A stretch of DNA of 64,000 bases from Trichoplax adhaerens. Taxonomy: Eukaryota; Placozoa; Uniplacotomia; Trichoplacea; Trichoplacidae. Positions 36,420 to 48,992 of this stretch are shown here, piece by piece. The translations under genes were made by a program, and so were the position numbers. Position 1 is the first letter of the stretch, and each line of letters starts with the position of its first letter. The notes beneath the pieces were generated by a model that was not told the DNA's origin, ran no database searches, and saw only the letters and a program-made list of their open reading frames with translations. The stretch covers positions 7,242,239 through 7,306,238 of the forward strand of contig NW_002060945.1 in NCBI RefSeq assembly GCF_000150275.1. The letters run 5' to 3'.

Positions 36420-37310
36420 AGGAAACATCAAGCGCATGTCACGTGAAGATAAATTGTATTTGGGCTAGAGTAGAGTACTTAGTGCCGTGGCTCAGTACTG
36501 TACGGTCATGAGTAAAACTTGGAATACTGTACTGTACATTGCGCATGTCACTTGAAGATCAATTGTATTTGGGGTACTGTACACTACAGTAGATACAGTA
36601 GAGTACCAAGTGCCGTGACATACTGTACTGTACAGTAGTACACAATACTATACTGTACTGTACTGTACGGTTACGCGTAAAACTTGGAATACCGTACTGT
36701 ACACTGCGCATGTCACGTGAAGTTCAATTGTATTTGGGGTACAGTGGATACAGTAGAGTACTGAGTGCCGTGACACAGTACTGTACTGTACTGTACTGTA
36801 CTGTACAGCCACTGTACTGTACTGTACTGTACAGCCACTGTACAGTACTGTATACTGTATGCCAAGGCTTCTGCGATACGCTAAGTAGGATTGTTCAGGA
36901 CTACCAACCAGCTTGCAGTGCCAGTGGCTAGCAGAAGTGACGTCACTGACACGTGCCCATACAGGATAATGTACTGTATGGTACTGTACAATGTACTGTA
37001 AATACCAGCACATGCCAGCGTCCGACGACTAATCCTTGCAGTAGGACTAGTAGTAGAACAGTGTGCTACTGTAGATTGGACGAAAAAATTTGGCTAGTAG
37101 CAGAACAGTGTGCTACTGTACTGTAGATTGGACGAAAATTTGGCCCGATTCAAAATTCTGATGAAGTTACTACTATACAGCACTGTAAACTGAGTCTACA
37201 GTACAGTATGACTGTATCATACAGAACAAGCTACTCAGTAAATTCACTCCAACGCCCATGAAAGTCTCTCAGCCTGATAGAACTACAGTACAGTACTGTA
37301 TCCAGCTGTC
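36420..37310. repeat. Large (TACTG)n/(CAGTA)n palindromic block with nested direct repeats
   Basis: Immediately upstream of the V-ATPase E start. A unit beginning GCATGTCACGTGAAG repeats at 36434, 36543 and 36708, each copy followed by a GTATTTGGG...GAGTAC...GTGCCGTG segment. Between them are runs of TACTG (for example 36780-36806 and 36817-36834) facing CAGTA runs, so long stems can form. A second direct repeat (CTAGTAG.AGAACAGTGTGC) occurs at 37046 and 37094. The 121- and 73-residue frames crossing it are repeat artefacts. Confidence 0.88.
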
Positions 37311-38565
37311 ATGTGACAACAGCTGTCAGCAGCAACTTGTTCCACACCATGATTGATCAATTCGTATCCACTGCTATTTCGGAATTACGCTCAGTCCCTA
37401 CATAATCGAAAAAAATAATATACACCTTCCAATTGAATGGATAGATTGATACTACAGCATACACTGAGCCAGTTGATTTACTTTATTTATACGTCTTTAG
37501 ATAAAACTTTCATGACCAATAATACACGCTTGCATTGCATTGCATTGCTATACCTGCAGGAGGAGTCAATTTATGTTAGTAATGAATGTTTCTGTACCAA
37601 ACGTGTATTATTTCCTACTTTCCTTGCAGTGATGCTATAAATTGTTTGAAATTCCTGACAGTAGATTACTATACAATAGGTGTGTCTCAATCTGCTCTAC
37701 GGACTACCAGCAAGATGTCCTTATGATACTGCGGGTGTTCAACCCGGTAGATAAACAGGACACGCGTACTTACACGCGTATCATGATCAAATCATTTTAC
37801 TATCTTGGCTATAAATTCTTACTAATACTTAAATAGTTCAATGGCGATGGTTTGAACAAATGAATAGTGATCTTTATTAACCAAAAGTGACATGAAACAA
37901 TTATACAAATACAGCCGGGTAATAGTATCGCATACGACGACAAATCGTTTCGATTTTTGGATGCTCGTTAGGTGTGCATCAACTTTATGTTTATTACAAA
38001 GGTACCAGTACATTATCACTCTATTGGCAATAAATCTACACTACAAATACATTGGTAGTAACAGATCATCCTAAAGTCATGTATAGTACAGTAAACAAAT
38101 ATTGATGGAACAAATACAATGTTGACTATAACAATAATATAAAAATAGAAATATAGTTGAACGCGCAAGTAATTGAACATTTTAGAATCACATTTCTGTA
38201 ATTAATATGAACTCATAGAGAAAAATATCAAGGCCAACTGCAATTTCCAACTCGAATACATTATCATCCTATTTGACCTACCAGGATTTTCCTATACTAG
38301 AATTGAACAGATATTGGTGTGCAGATATAGAATAACAAAGGCAAAATATGCTATAAAAATATAAGCAGATGCGATCAAGTGACGAAGCGATATAACGTAC
38401 AAGGCACATAAGTACTGCATATAACACACCAGTACACTAGTCGATCTTGCTATACAGCCATATTGTAGTTTACAATTTTTTCGACATAATACAGTATCAT
38501 TCCTTAACTTAGGATAAGGAAAAAATATTAATATCAAAATTAAATACGTTTACCGATCAAATAAT
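37311..38565. other. Intergenic, nothing recognised
   Basis: Between the palindromic block and the ARID2 stop codon. Only short frames without exon structure. The ARID2 3' UTR should lie in its right part. Confidence 0.4.
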
Positions 38566-41500
38566 CTAACGGTTGCTATCGATAGGAATTTTACTTAATT
38601 CAAATAAACAATACGCGAGCGCCGAAGATGCTTCCAGGTTATCAAAGGCCAAAGATGCCAAATGTTGCTCGTACCGCCTAAGAAGACTGACAGAAAAAGC
38701 TCAAAATCAATTCCTTGGCAAACAAAAGTTTTTTCATCAATTTTGATATCAATAGCTGTAGCTTTTGATACTACATACGTTTTAGCTTCGTGAGTAAATT
38801 TAACCAAATTGCGTAACGTTAATGCGGCTGTTAACCGAACGCATTTTGTTAACGGAAGTTCATTTTCCACCTTTGTACAAAGAAGAAATAAGTTCAAAAC
38901 GTTGATACACCATTTAATGAAATAGAAATCAAAGTTATAAACCGCGTACTGTGAGTGGAATCTTTGCTTGAGGTACATACGATTTCCTAGTAATTTTTTC
39001 ATTTGATATTTCACCATAATTTTTTATGTGCTTCTAAAAGCGACACCGTAAATCGAAAAATAAATATTTTTCAACTTCATAATTTACTTAAAATAGGTTA
39101 CGAGTATAAATTAACCTGTAGATGAAATATCATAGAGAATCGAGCTCTTTTGACACGTTTTGTAGTGTCATTTAAACAACCTTCCCATCCACAAAATCCT
39201 TGAGAATTATTAGCATGCACATTATAAACATGACTAGCTAGATCCTTCACGTTCTCATAATGCCTATAGAGATAAAAGAATGATCAACACATCGATATCT
39301 AAATTCTACGATACAGAATAACCATACTTGAATACTCTTTTGCTAGATAAACAATGTATGTAAAGCGCATATGCAGTTACTGTATGTAACGTACCGTTGG
39401 CAATCGTTCCATTTGCAAAGGTACGTTGCATTTTCCGTCTGTTGTTTAGAAGTACCAGTAGCTGCAGTATCTTCTTCAGTAGTGTCTAATTTATTCAAGC
39501 AATTACCGTTCGCTTGGCTAACTTGAGGGTATGCCTGTGTAGGTTTAATTGTCGTCGTGCTAGAACTGGTAATGCCAGCATTCGGTAACTGTTCATGATT
39601 ATCAGTCGATAACGTCAAATCAACACTTAGTTGTCCATTAACTTTATTATCTATTTGACTTATTGATGATTTTCTCTTTAATGATGTTATTAATTCAACC
39701 GATTTCTCTCCATTACTATTATTATTCAACCCTTGCAATTCAGAATTTTCAAATCTCTGATTAAATCCTTTGTTACAATCCTTGGAAATAGATATATCAT
39801 GCGTAGAAGTTATATCCTTGCGAAATTGTAAGGTTGCACCATTCTGTAAGTTACCAATAACTTTTGGTAAATTAATGCTTGCTTTCTCTGTAATGTTGCA
39901 ATTCTTGGAACCGCTTTCGCTGGTTGTTCCGTTAGTATTATCGTCGTCTTTGCTACCGTTATTACTTACGCCTGAAGGATGCAGAAATCGAAAAGAGCAA
40001 TCAGATAAAATTTGTACTTTAACGGAAGAAGTCGAAAGACTAGTAGAAGCAGGCTGGTTACTACCTAAACTTGCGTGTACTGTTGCGACGCTATCAGCTG
40101 TTGTTGCGGCAGAATCTTTACTAGTCATAGAACTAGGCGTGGAGTCACAAGATAGAGAAGCGACAACTTTGTTACTACTACCAAAATTTTCTTGTCTTAA
40201 AGTAGTTGGTCCAGTTGATGCATAATTGCTTCCAGAAGACAACCCTTTATTACGAATATTAGGGTTCGCCAACGGCATTTGAACAAATTGAGTAGTTTTT
40301 TTCAACATTTGACTAGGTAGTCGGATAGCGCCTAACTGAGAATTTTGTTTTTGCGAATCGATAGAGAACTGCGGTCCTTGAGTACTAGTGTCGATTCTTT
40401 GTAAATTAGCAGTTATATTACCCATACCACCACCTTGAGTACTAGTGTCTATTCTTTGTAAATTAGCAGTTACATTTCCCATACTTCCACCTTGAGTACT
40501 AGTGTCTATTCTTTGTAAATTAGCAGTTATATTACCCATACTTCCACTGTAAGGTTGCACAGTGGGAGTCATGTAAGGCATTTGACGTCCCTGAACAGTA
40601 CCGACAACAGTAGATGTCCGAGCAACACTATTCATTACAGGTAATGTTGGCGTTCGATTAACATTGGAATGTCCTATTAATGGAATAATCATATGAATGA
40701 GAAAAATAATAACCAACATACATTGTGAATAAAGCTTAAGCGTAGTAATTACCAGGAGTATAAGTAAATGGCAACGGTCGAGCCCTTTTCCGAACACCAG
40801 TATAAAAATATTGATTTGTGTTACCATAGGTAACACGCTTAATTTCCGCAGATGGAAATACTTCGTGTATTAAGCGACTAAATGTCGTTGAATTAACGAT
40901 ACCAGTGATACTAAGTCTATTGCAGGTAGCCAAGTAATCGGAGTACATACCACTCCGTGGTACATATCCACCGGTACAACAATCGTAAGTTGCATTTAAC
41001 CTACAAGGAAATATTAGTATTATTTAAAGGTTTTCAATATAATTTTGATGGGTACAGAAGCCAATACAGACCATGCATGTGCAAAATTTTCGTTTTCTCG
41101 ATCTATTCTTGACATTTCCTCGGCTGATCGAGATACTACAGGGCTAATAATAGCTGCTATATCCGCCATATTATTACTTGACACCTGAGGTGGCTGCGCT
41201 TGTGCAATTGTGGAGGCGCTAATCTGCGATCTTTTATCGAAAAGAAAAATACCAGCCATGGCCTCTTCGCCGAATTTGTGAACATCAAGGCTTACCAGAC
41301 TGACCAATAAATCTACAAATAATGATAATTGATAGTTGACTGATGATAAAGATATTTTTAGGCATTTTCATCACTGGTATGACATTACATGCTATGCGTC
41401 TATCACCAATACTTTTAAATAACACAGTACAATATTCGAAATTAGTAACGTAACAATAATAACTCAAGACGACTAACCAATGGAGTGATTAACTGCTAAC

Positions 41501-44500
41501 ACTTGACAGCATGTAGCTTCTCCTAATCCAGTTAAGGCACAAAGAACATCTAAGCTAGTAATGAGAAGCTGAGATAAAAAAAAGCACAAATTCAATCCAT
41601 TAAAACTTATAAGCCAAATGTAAATCCTAAGAATTAAGTGCTCAAAATTTAAAGAGTAAATACTGACATCCTTCTCACCTGAACATCAGGAACTGTTAAA
41701 TAATTAATAACTACACTATAAATACTTGAATCGGTGACATTAGATATAACTTCACTATGATCAATATTCTCACATAAGCCTGCAGTTATTTCCATTCCTG
41801 AAAGAAAATCAATCGGTGATATGTATATATATGTATCTATTTGCAAGGCACTACAAAATCAAGATATCGAAATGTAGTATTGTGATGATACTGCTAAAAA
41901 CGTAGCGGTCATACCCGTTCGTCATTACAAAATGTTTGTTTAAGACTACCGCAGTTTAATACCCTGACAACTAAACAATTAGTAATTAAATACCTTTCAG
42001 AATATCTTGCTTATCGATCGATTTTATAAGTCTCCAAACATATTTTAATAAGATTTGAGTTCGATAATTAGTCGGTGATTCCAGCGATATCTAAGCATGA
42101 ACATAAAATTATCACGGTTTGATTCACGTATCAAATTCTCCTGATAACAAGCGACCAGATCATCAGAATTTCATTTTACCTCCGGAGATAAGTTGCTTAG
42201 CGTTTCTAAAGCGTTACTTCTTAGTGATGAAATATTACTACACATGCATAGTAACAGGAATCTTTTATAAAATGGATTATAAAAGCCAAGTTAGTTTATA
42301 TTTGTAGCATTAAACAAATCTTACCAAATGGTTCAAAATTATAAGTACCTTAGGCATACATCAGTATTTGACAAAACAACTGCATTGGATTTTATAAACG
42401 ATAAATTAAGGACTATTACCGCAACCTATTGAAAGACGAACTGTCTTAGTACAGATCACTCATTACTAATAATTAAGTATTAAGATATTACATCAGCCTA
42501 CTAAAAATCGGAAATCAGTACATCATACCCTTTCAAGTCTATCAATTGCTAGCCTCGACAACTTCCCCGGATAATGATCGAACAAGTTATCATCGTTATT
42601 TTCTTCTTTGGAATTATCATCAATATTCCGATGGTCTAATTTGTAACGCAAGATCAATTAAAGTGTCATAACACAGAAATTGTGACATATTTTAATCATC
42701 ATCTACCAGGAAATGGTCCATAAATCAATCTCTTAATTTCATTATCTTTCACACAGCTTTCCCAAAACTGAGAAAAAAAGGAATTACAATTAAACCAACT
42801 CATCAGAACTACCCCATTCCGTAATAAAATTCATTAGCAGATACAGTATGGCAGATTACAATTGTTTCAAGAAAATTTAAATTCTTACCTTCACGAAATT
42901 TATTTCAGGGACGTTTAAAATACTTCTATCATTACTAATATGCTTTGCGTAATCTTTGGACAATTATAAATAAAGAGTAAATAACACAAGATTTACGCGT
43001 TCTTGCCATATCGTAATTTAGAAATTCATAATATCAACTAAAATCAATATACCTTGTTCGAATAATCCCACTATAGCTAAGAGTCTACGAATAAAACATG
43101 GCATCTACACATAGAATAGCGTAATGAGTAGGTGTAAAAATATTGCAATGGCCAGTTTTAGTATCACTATACTAGGTGTATAACCTTTACAATTAGGAAC
43201 GGCTTATTAGTGTCATAAGACATTTCAATTAAGATATGTAAGGCAAATTCGACTTCATTCGGTAAACCCGACTCTAGAGCTAACATCAATGTGTCCGATG
43301 TTCTAATGCCACCTACTCAAGTAAATATTATCAAAAGCAAATTACTTATATATTGTATATATTTGCGCAATTGTCAAATGCTTATAAAAATTAATTTAAA
43401 TTTAATAGTCAGGTTTATCATTACAGAGCTCATACAATCTAAGGTTAATAAGTTTTCTATTGTAATTATATTGCATATAGCATCAGCTAACGGTTAATAG
43501 GCAACCGAAGGTATTTTAAAATCTTAAACTGTCGCTGTTATCCATAGATTATAATCATGGACAAAGCAACATTGGGTATCTTTCTATTAGAGCATTTATT
43601 ATAAAAATCTTAAGGGTTCAAATATTTACGTTTATTAATTATCCATATTAACGTTACTAACCTTCTATTGAAGCACTTGCCATTCTGTCGTAGGCTAATA
43701 TTAGAGAAATAAGGACAAATAAGGAAAAAGTTAGCAATAATAATCACACCCGAAAATAATAGATACTACAAGATACTATTACTATTATGCAAAGCTAACA
43801 ATATAATCATTCTCTCGGTGATCATGTAGTAAAAAATAAAGAACAAGAGCTATAGCTATCGATACGGTTGCTATTTATTGACTTTCACATCGAGTAATAT
43901 AAATGTATCGTAGAAACATCATCGATTCCATCATTATAATTTAATGATGTATGTAATTCCTCATGAGGTTTGATTATCAATGTTCAATAATATAAAGATA
44001 TTACATAAGAGATATTGATTAGGTAACGTTAAAAAGATTAGTTAATAAAGAGTAAGTCAAGATACCTGTCGCGTGATTGATCTTAAGTCGACCTGAAGAA
44101 ATAATATCTTCAAGGTCTTCATTGAAAAAATTGGTTTTCTCGTAAATTTTAAAATACCTTGGTATAAAATTGTAGAAAGATGACTATTAACAAGTGAAAT
44201 CCTGGTAGTTTCAAGTTTAGTATCGAAAATACTACAAGGTGAATAACAAGATACATCAACAAAATGAAAATGTGATCACTTTATTGTTGAGCTTCAGGGC
44301 AAGTCGGCAGTGCAGTATGAGAATCATATCATGTGGTGTAAGCTTCTTTTAAGTTTAATATTCAACTTTCATTACAATTTTAAATGCACGAAATCAAGAT
44401 TAATTAAACGTTTTCATCTAAATAGTTTTTATTTCCTTTTGATTCAAACTGCTAATTTATCTTGGGTGCCATTGTATGTTAATATAGATTTATTTCTTTA

Positions 44501-46336
44501 TTTTGTCGTACTATTCAGGATAGTAAGTAAAGTACTGTACTACATGTACTATGCGTTAATTACCTTCGATTTATTTCGTACAGCGATCGATCCAGAACAG
44601 ATAATATAGTATTGTACTGTATATGGTACAGACTGTATACTGCAGTTTAGTAGGTGATTTTAAATCCTTATCCCGGCATATAGTATGATTAACAGTAGTA
44701 TAGTAAAAGCTTGATTCTTCCAGATGTAATAATTATTACGCGTAATTATTATCTTTCTTTTTCTTATTATTACACTATGTGTTACTTTGCACTAATTTGC
44801 GATTTATTCTATTGGGCTTCAATAACGGTACTGCTGTATTGTGCTTACTTGTGCTCAATTGTAAATATCCCTGACACTAAAATCTGGTAATTATTATTGC
44901 TAAAATTGCAGGACTTTGGTATGGAACTAGCAACAAACGACGTAACTTTCGGCGTTGAGCATAGACATAACATAAATCGTATACAGTATTGTAAAATTTG
45001 CCGTCATATTACATTATCTAGGAAATTTTTTATAAATTATTCAGTTTATGTCTATCGATGCACTGTATTGATTTGATTGCTGCACAAATTTGAAGACATT
45101 TGCATAGCGCAATAGATCGTTCAATCACTGCTATCAAAGGATTATAGGCGTAACAAGTGAAAGCAATAGATCAGACTAAAAGACGAAATGGATACGCTTT
45201 GCTTTAATCCTTGAATGCTTATAATTGGTTCTAGCTGGCGTAAGTTTTCAGTCCAAATCTATGCCGTACAGGTAACCTACTGTATTATTTAATGATCAAT
45301 ATTATGCACGTACGATGTATTGCAGTCAGCTAGAAGATACTGTTAGTATTGGAAGTAAATTGAAAAAGACAGTGTGGAAAACATTAGGATATCATTCAAG
45401 CAACCATTAACAGTCTACTGTACGAAGGGAATCAATCAATCGAGATGAAGGACACCCATGAGGAAAAATAAAGAAGATTGGTCGAGAATTTTCAGAGTAT
45501 AGATGATATAAATTATAAGTGCGCTATTTTATAGATAGTCCTAATGCAGACGTTCATCGGTTGTATTGTATTGCAAATGATTTTAGACCTGAAGAAGACA
45601 ACTATCATGAAGTTGTATCTCGTAGAGCAAAGTTTTTGGACACAAGTCAAGACAATTTCAAGACAGCAAACTGCAAGCATATCCAATAGATAAATATATT
45701 GACCAGCTCATTGGATCAAAGTTATCTTACGCCATTACTATTTATTATAGTACCTTAAGTAGAATTGACGTAGAGCATACGAACTATTAACGCATCCATC
45801 AGCAGGCAACTTCAAAGCTTCAGCAATTTCTGTCCATTTTCTTTGGCTAGTTACCTATTATTATAGATTCATTAATGATACGATATCGAACCCGCTCTTC
45901 TAGCTGAGAGGAATGTAGAAAAAAATAATTGCATAGCTAAACTAGGAATACCTGAGCGCAACCACCACATGAAGTTACTTTACGATACAATGCAGCTAGA
46001 TCAACCTCTTTACCGGCAAACACTGCTTTATCAATAAATGGTGATCTAATAGTATATAACACAGTCATGATTAAGATGCAATGTCATTTAAAAATTTTTT
46101 AAATTTTAATTGTCCATTGGATTCTTCAGCCGCTGGCATCGTCAATGTAGAAGACTATTTGCAATTTGCTATATCGGTCATTTTTAGCTGTATTTGAATG
46201 TTTGTTTAGTTATATCGTGAAGAAGCATATCAACTTACCCGATAGACTTGTGAAAACTTTTTAAATTTTCTAAAAATTTATCACCGCATGGCCGGGAAGT
46301 TGGCCCGAATAACTCATTGCTCCGATAGGATGACAT
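38566..46336 (-). CDS. ARID2: ARID2/BAF200 homologue, PBAF chromatin-remodelling subunit, ~22 exons
   Basis: Exons: 46336..46239, 46045..45952, 45854..45754, 44157..44066, 43694..43662, 43312..43185, 43084..43053, 42953..42889, 42767..42707, 42635..42529, 42425..42349, 42261..42180, 42090..41994, 41797..41679, 41568..41478, 41312..41072, 41000..40753, 40673..39395, 39263..39116, 39033..38977, 38870..38779 and 38677..38566; about 1150 residues. Order of parts: ARID domain (~20-115; KFLENLKSFHKSIGSPF, SQRKWTEIAEAL, LRQFYLRYFKIYEK), armadillo-like helices (~150-500; SGLPNEVEFALHIL, FDHYPGKLSRL), RFX-type DNA-binding domain (~506-588; MYSDYLATCNRLS), a Ser/Thr/Asn/Gln-rich linker in one 1.28-kb exon, two C2H2 fingers (CKWNDC, FCGWEGC) and the C-terminal RLTAALTLRNLVKF and NLEASSALAYCLFEL. 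Junction 43185/43084 carries one extra base. Confidence 0.95.
40377..40550 (-). repeat. Three in-frame 57-bp repeats inside the ARID2 linker exon
   Basis: A 57-bp unit repeats three times in register with the frame, giving three copies of a 19-residue peptide (core MGNITANLQRIDTSTQG, one copy with V for I). Copies differ at very few bases, so the expansion is young. Confidence 0.93.
44525..44645. repeat. Small TACTG/CAGTA cluster in ARID2 intron 3
   Basis: Motifs such as AGTACTGTACTACATGTACT and ATTGTACTGTATATGGTACA cluster here inside the 1.6-kb third intron of ARID2, the longest of the gene. Confidence 0.5.
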
Positions 46337-46379
46337 TACTGTTGAAAAGAATGGCTATATCGACCTTGTTGGACACTGG

Positions 46380-46993
46380 GCTAATAATGTACTGTACAGT
46401 ATAGGTCTCTCTCTCTATAATACAGACTATCTTAAAGCACGTTAAAGTGATAAACTGCTATAGAATATTCAAATGGGATAGTTAGAGTAAGAATTTAATT
46501 GGAACCTAGACGATTTCAATGTGCAATGGATTTCTTTTGCAATTTTGACTTGCTTGAAGTTGATTTCCAAGTAAAAAGCAACACAGAGCGAAGAAGATTC
46601 TGAGAATGGCGCGGACGCAGCAGTGGACGGACTTCAATGTTGATTGCCTCGTTCACTATAAGCGCTTCCGTACTTTTGTGAGCATGCCCTGTTTGTGTTG
46701 TTCTTCTAGCGCCATAACTCGGACCTAAACGGTCCAGCTGGTCCACTAGAAATACCGGTATTTTAGTCCATGGAGTACAGTACAATGCTACAGTATACAG
46801 TACTGTATAGTATGTTGTGGCGTGTAAAATGGCTGTCATCCCATCCAAATGATTGCCAATGAGGATGAACGATGAGTTACTGGGCGCTAACACGTGATTT
46901 ATGACTTAATGGGTGATATCATTTTTGGGTACAGTACAATGCAAAGGCATTGTACTGTACCATACTGTAGTGTACTGTACACTGAGTGTACAG
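46380..46993. repeat. TACTG/CAGTA clusters upstream of ARID2
   Basis: A copy at 46389-46402 is followed by clusters at about 46774-46812 and 46928-46997, just 5' of the ARID2 start. A CT-rich run (46406-46416) lies between. The 125- and 89-residue minus-strand frames crossing the area show no family features and I treat them as chance. Confidence 0.7.
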
Positions 46994-48992
46994 TACCGTA
47001 AAAGTGGAACGCAAGCCTCATACGTGCTGACGGACGGACTTAGCATGCTGGATACAGTACCAATCTCTATCAGTAAACAGCATCTTGTAGCATAAACTGG
47101 CGCTTGATGGTAGACGACATAACAAGTTATAAAGCAAATTTGAAAATTAATTAATGAACAAAAATCTAAAATCAAATTAAAACTAGTTTATGCCCCACTG
47201 TTAGAGCAGATAAGACCCTCGCTAGCTGTTCACTGCACCAAGATTGTGCTAGTATGGTACTTTAGAGTTCTAAACTACTCCATCAACTACTGTACTCCGA
47301 GTGTGACCATTCTACATGCGTACATATTGTACAATCTAGATGGCGCAATGCAATCAATTCAATTCAATTAAATCGGCATCCAGAAATAGCGGCTATATAA
47401 TCTTGAAATTAATAATATTTGCCATAATACAAATAAATATTAATTATCGTGGTAATAATAAGTATTAACTGCAATCTGAAATAAGGTGTCGTAATAATAT
47501 ACTGTAACTAGAAGATTTTCTAGTTTAACAACATCTCGATACCAGCGCATATTAACTGATCGCTACTAACGTACTAAATTGGAAGAGCATAGTTCGACCA
47601 ATGTTAGGTTTGGAATAAATTATAGCGATAGTACAACATCTTCGAAAGCTATGTTTTGGATTGCTACTGATTCTATTGCTCTTACTGTAGCGGCTTCTAC
47701 AGTAATTGGATCTAATCGACGTTTAAAAATAATGCAGTACGTGCTTGTCATACTATGACTGTATACTATGTGATGTGTAGTGAACACCATTTTATCCAGT
47801 AGCAAACTATGGAAATGATAGATTTGCTAGTTTTGAATTGTGAATTCGTGATCCATTTTACTGCCTAGCTAATTTAAGCCCAAATCTGCTAAAAAAAAAA
47901 AGTCCAAATCCGTAGCAAATTCTAGTTACAGCAATACTATAGTACGTAAATATTCCTTTATCATGTTTGCAAGAAGAGTAGAAAAAATATCAAATTGTAG
48001 GCGCGTATATGAACGTTCTTGTTCTGATTTATTTCCATTGCTGTTCTACGTTAGACCCTACTTTGCAGTTTCTTTGACCTCAAATTTAGGGCTATTACGC
48101 GTAGAGCTGATTTTACAACATTATTATATAATGATGGTAAGGAACAAATCGAATAAAACTAATAACAACGACTATATATTTAAGGAAGGATTAGGTTAGA
48201 CATGGACTTTTTTCTTGTTGTCCATGAGTTCCAGTTACTGTAACAGATGGCTAAGACGGTACCGGTGCGACAGACTCGTATAGTAAATACATTCGATGAA
48301 ATGGAATAGCAGTTTATTCCCATGACATATGAAAACATGAAACACCAAACTTTAGTTACGGACAGCAATCATATCAGCAGTGTCCGTCATAACTTTCTAA
48401 TCTCCTTCTAATTAATTATGTGTTGATAACATCACGTACTACTATAGCACTAGGGATTATCGGATAAGCATCATATCCCACTAGAGGTAATAATTAAATT
48501 ATTAAAGCATTAACGACAACATTCCTGATGTCGATCCCTCTGCTGAGCTGATCTTAGTATTCCATTTGTGCTGATACACCATCAATACGCGCTATATTTC
48601 GCGCAGCTACGGACGAAATAAACTACAATTATATTGTCGAAAATCTATTTATTATAATGATACCACGCTATAGATTACACTATAGTATGAAAGACTGAAA
48701 TTTGACACCTTTCACAAATACAGAGTGAAAGAATCTAACTGTTAACATCAAATAAGCCTTAATATATAAAATTTAATGCAAATTTACTACTGGTTAGGAT
48801 AGTTGATGGATTTATCCTTTAAAATGTAATGAAACTATCTACCTAGGTTGAAATAGAATAATGTAATAAAAATAAATAAATTATAAAATGATTATAAGTT
48901 ATCATACTTCATACATTTAAAGCCAAAATATCCAGTATAACTTTAATCTTTATCCTGCACTTGTTTTATAACATTAGTATTGCAGTCGAAGA
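46994..48992. other. Intergenic, nothing recognised
   Basis: Between the ARID2 5' region and the 3' end of the SnoaL-like gene. Several 60-78-residue frames exist, but none has splice signals or recognisable motifs. Confidence 0.4.

Noticed and set aside
36648-37013. 121-residue minus-strand Tyr/Thr/Val-rich frame
   Set aside because: Direct translation of the TACTG/CAGTA repeat.
38595-39017. 140-residue minus-strand open frame read as one protein
   Set aside because: It is a composite of three ARID2 exons and intron sequence; the true exons use splice sites and a different end frame.
39770-40225. 151-residue plus-strand frame
   Set aside because: Antisense shadow of the large ARID2 linker exon.
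44310-44609. 99-residue plus-strand frame
   Set aside because: Lies within ARID2 intron 3 and has the Phe/Tyr/Leu-rich composition expected of AT-rich noise.
46516-46893. 125-residue minus-strand frame
   Set aside because: Partly repeat-derived, no recognisable motifs, and no supporting exons.
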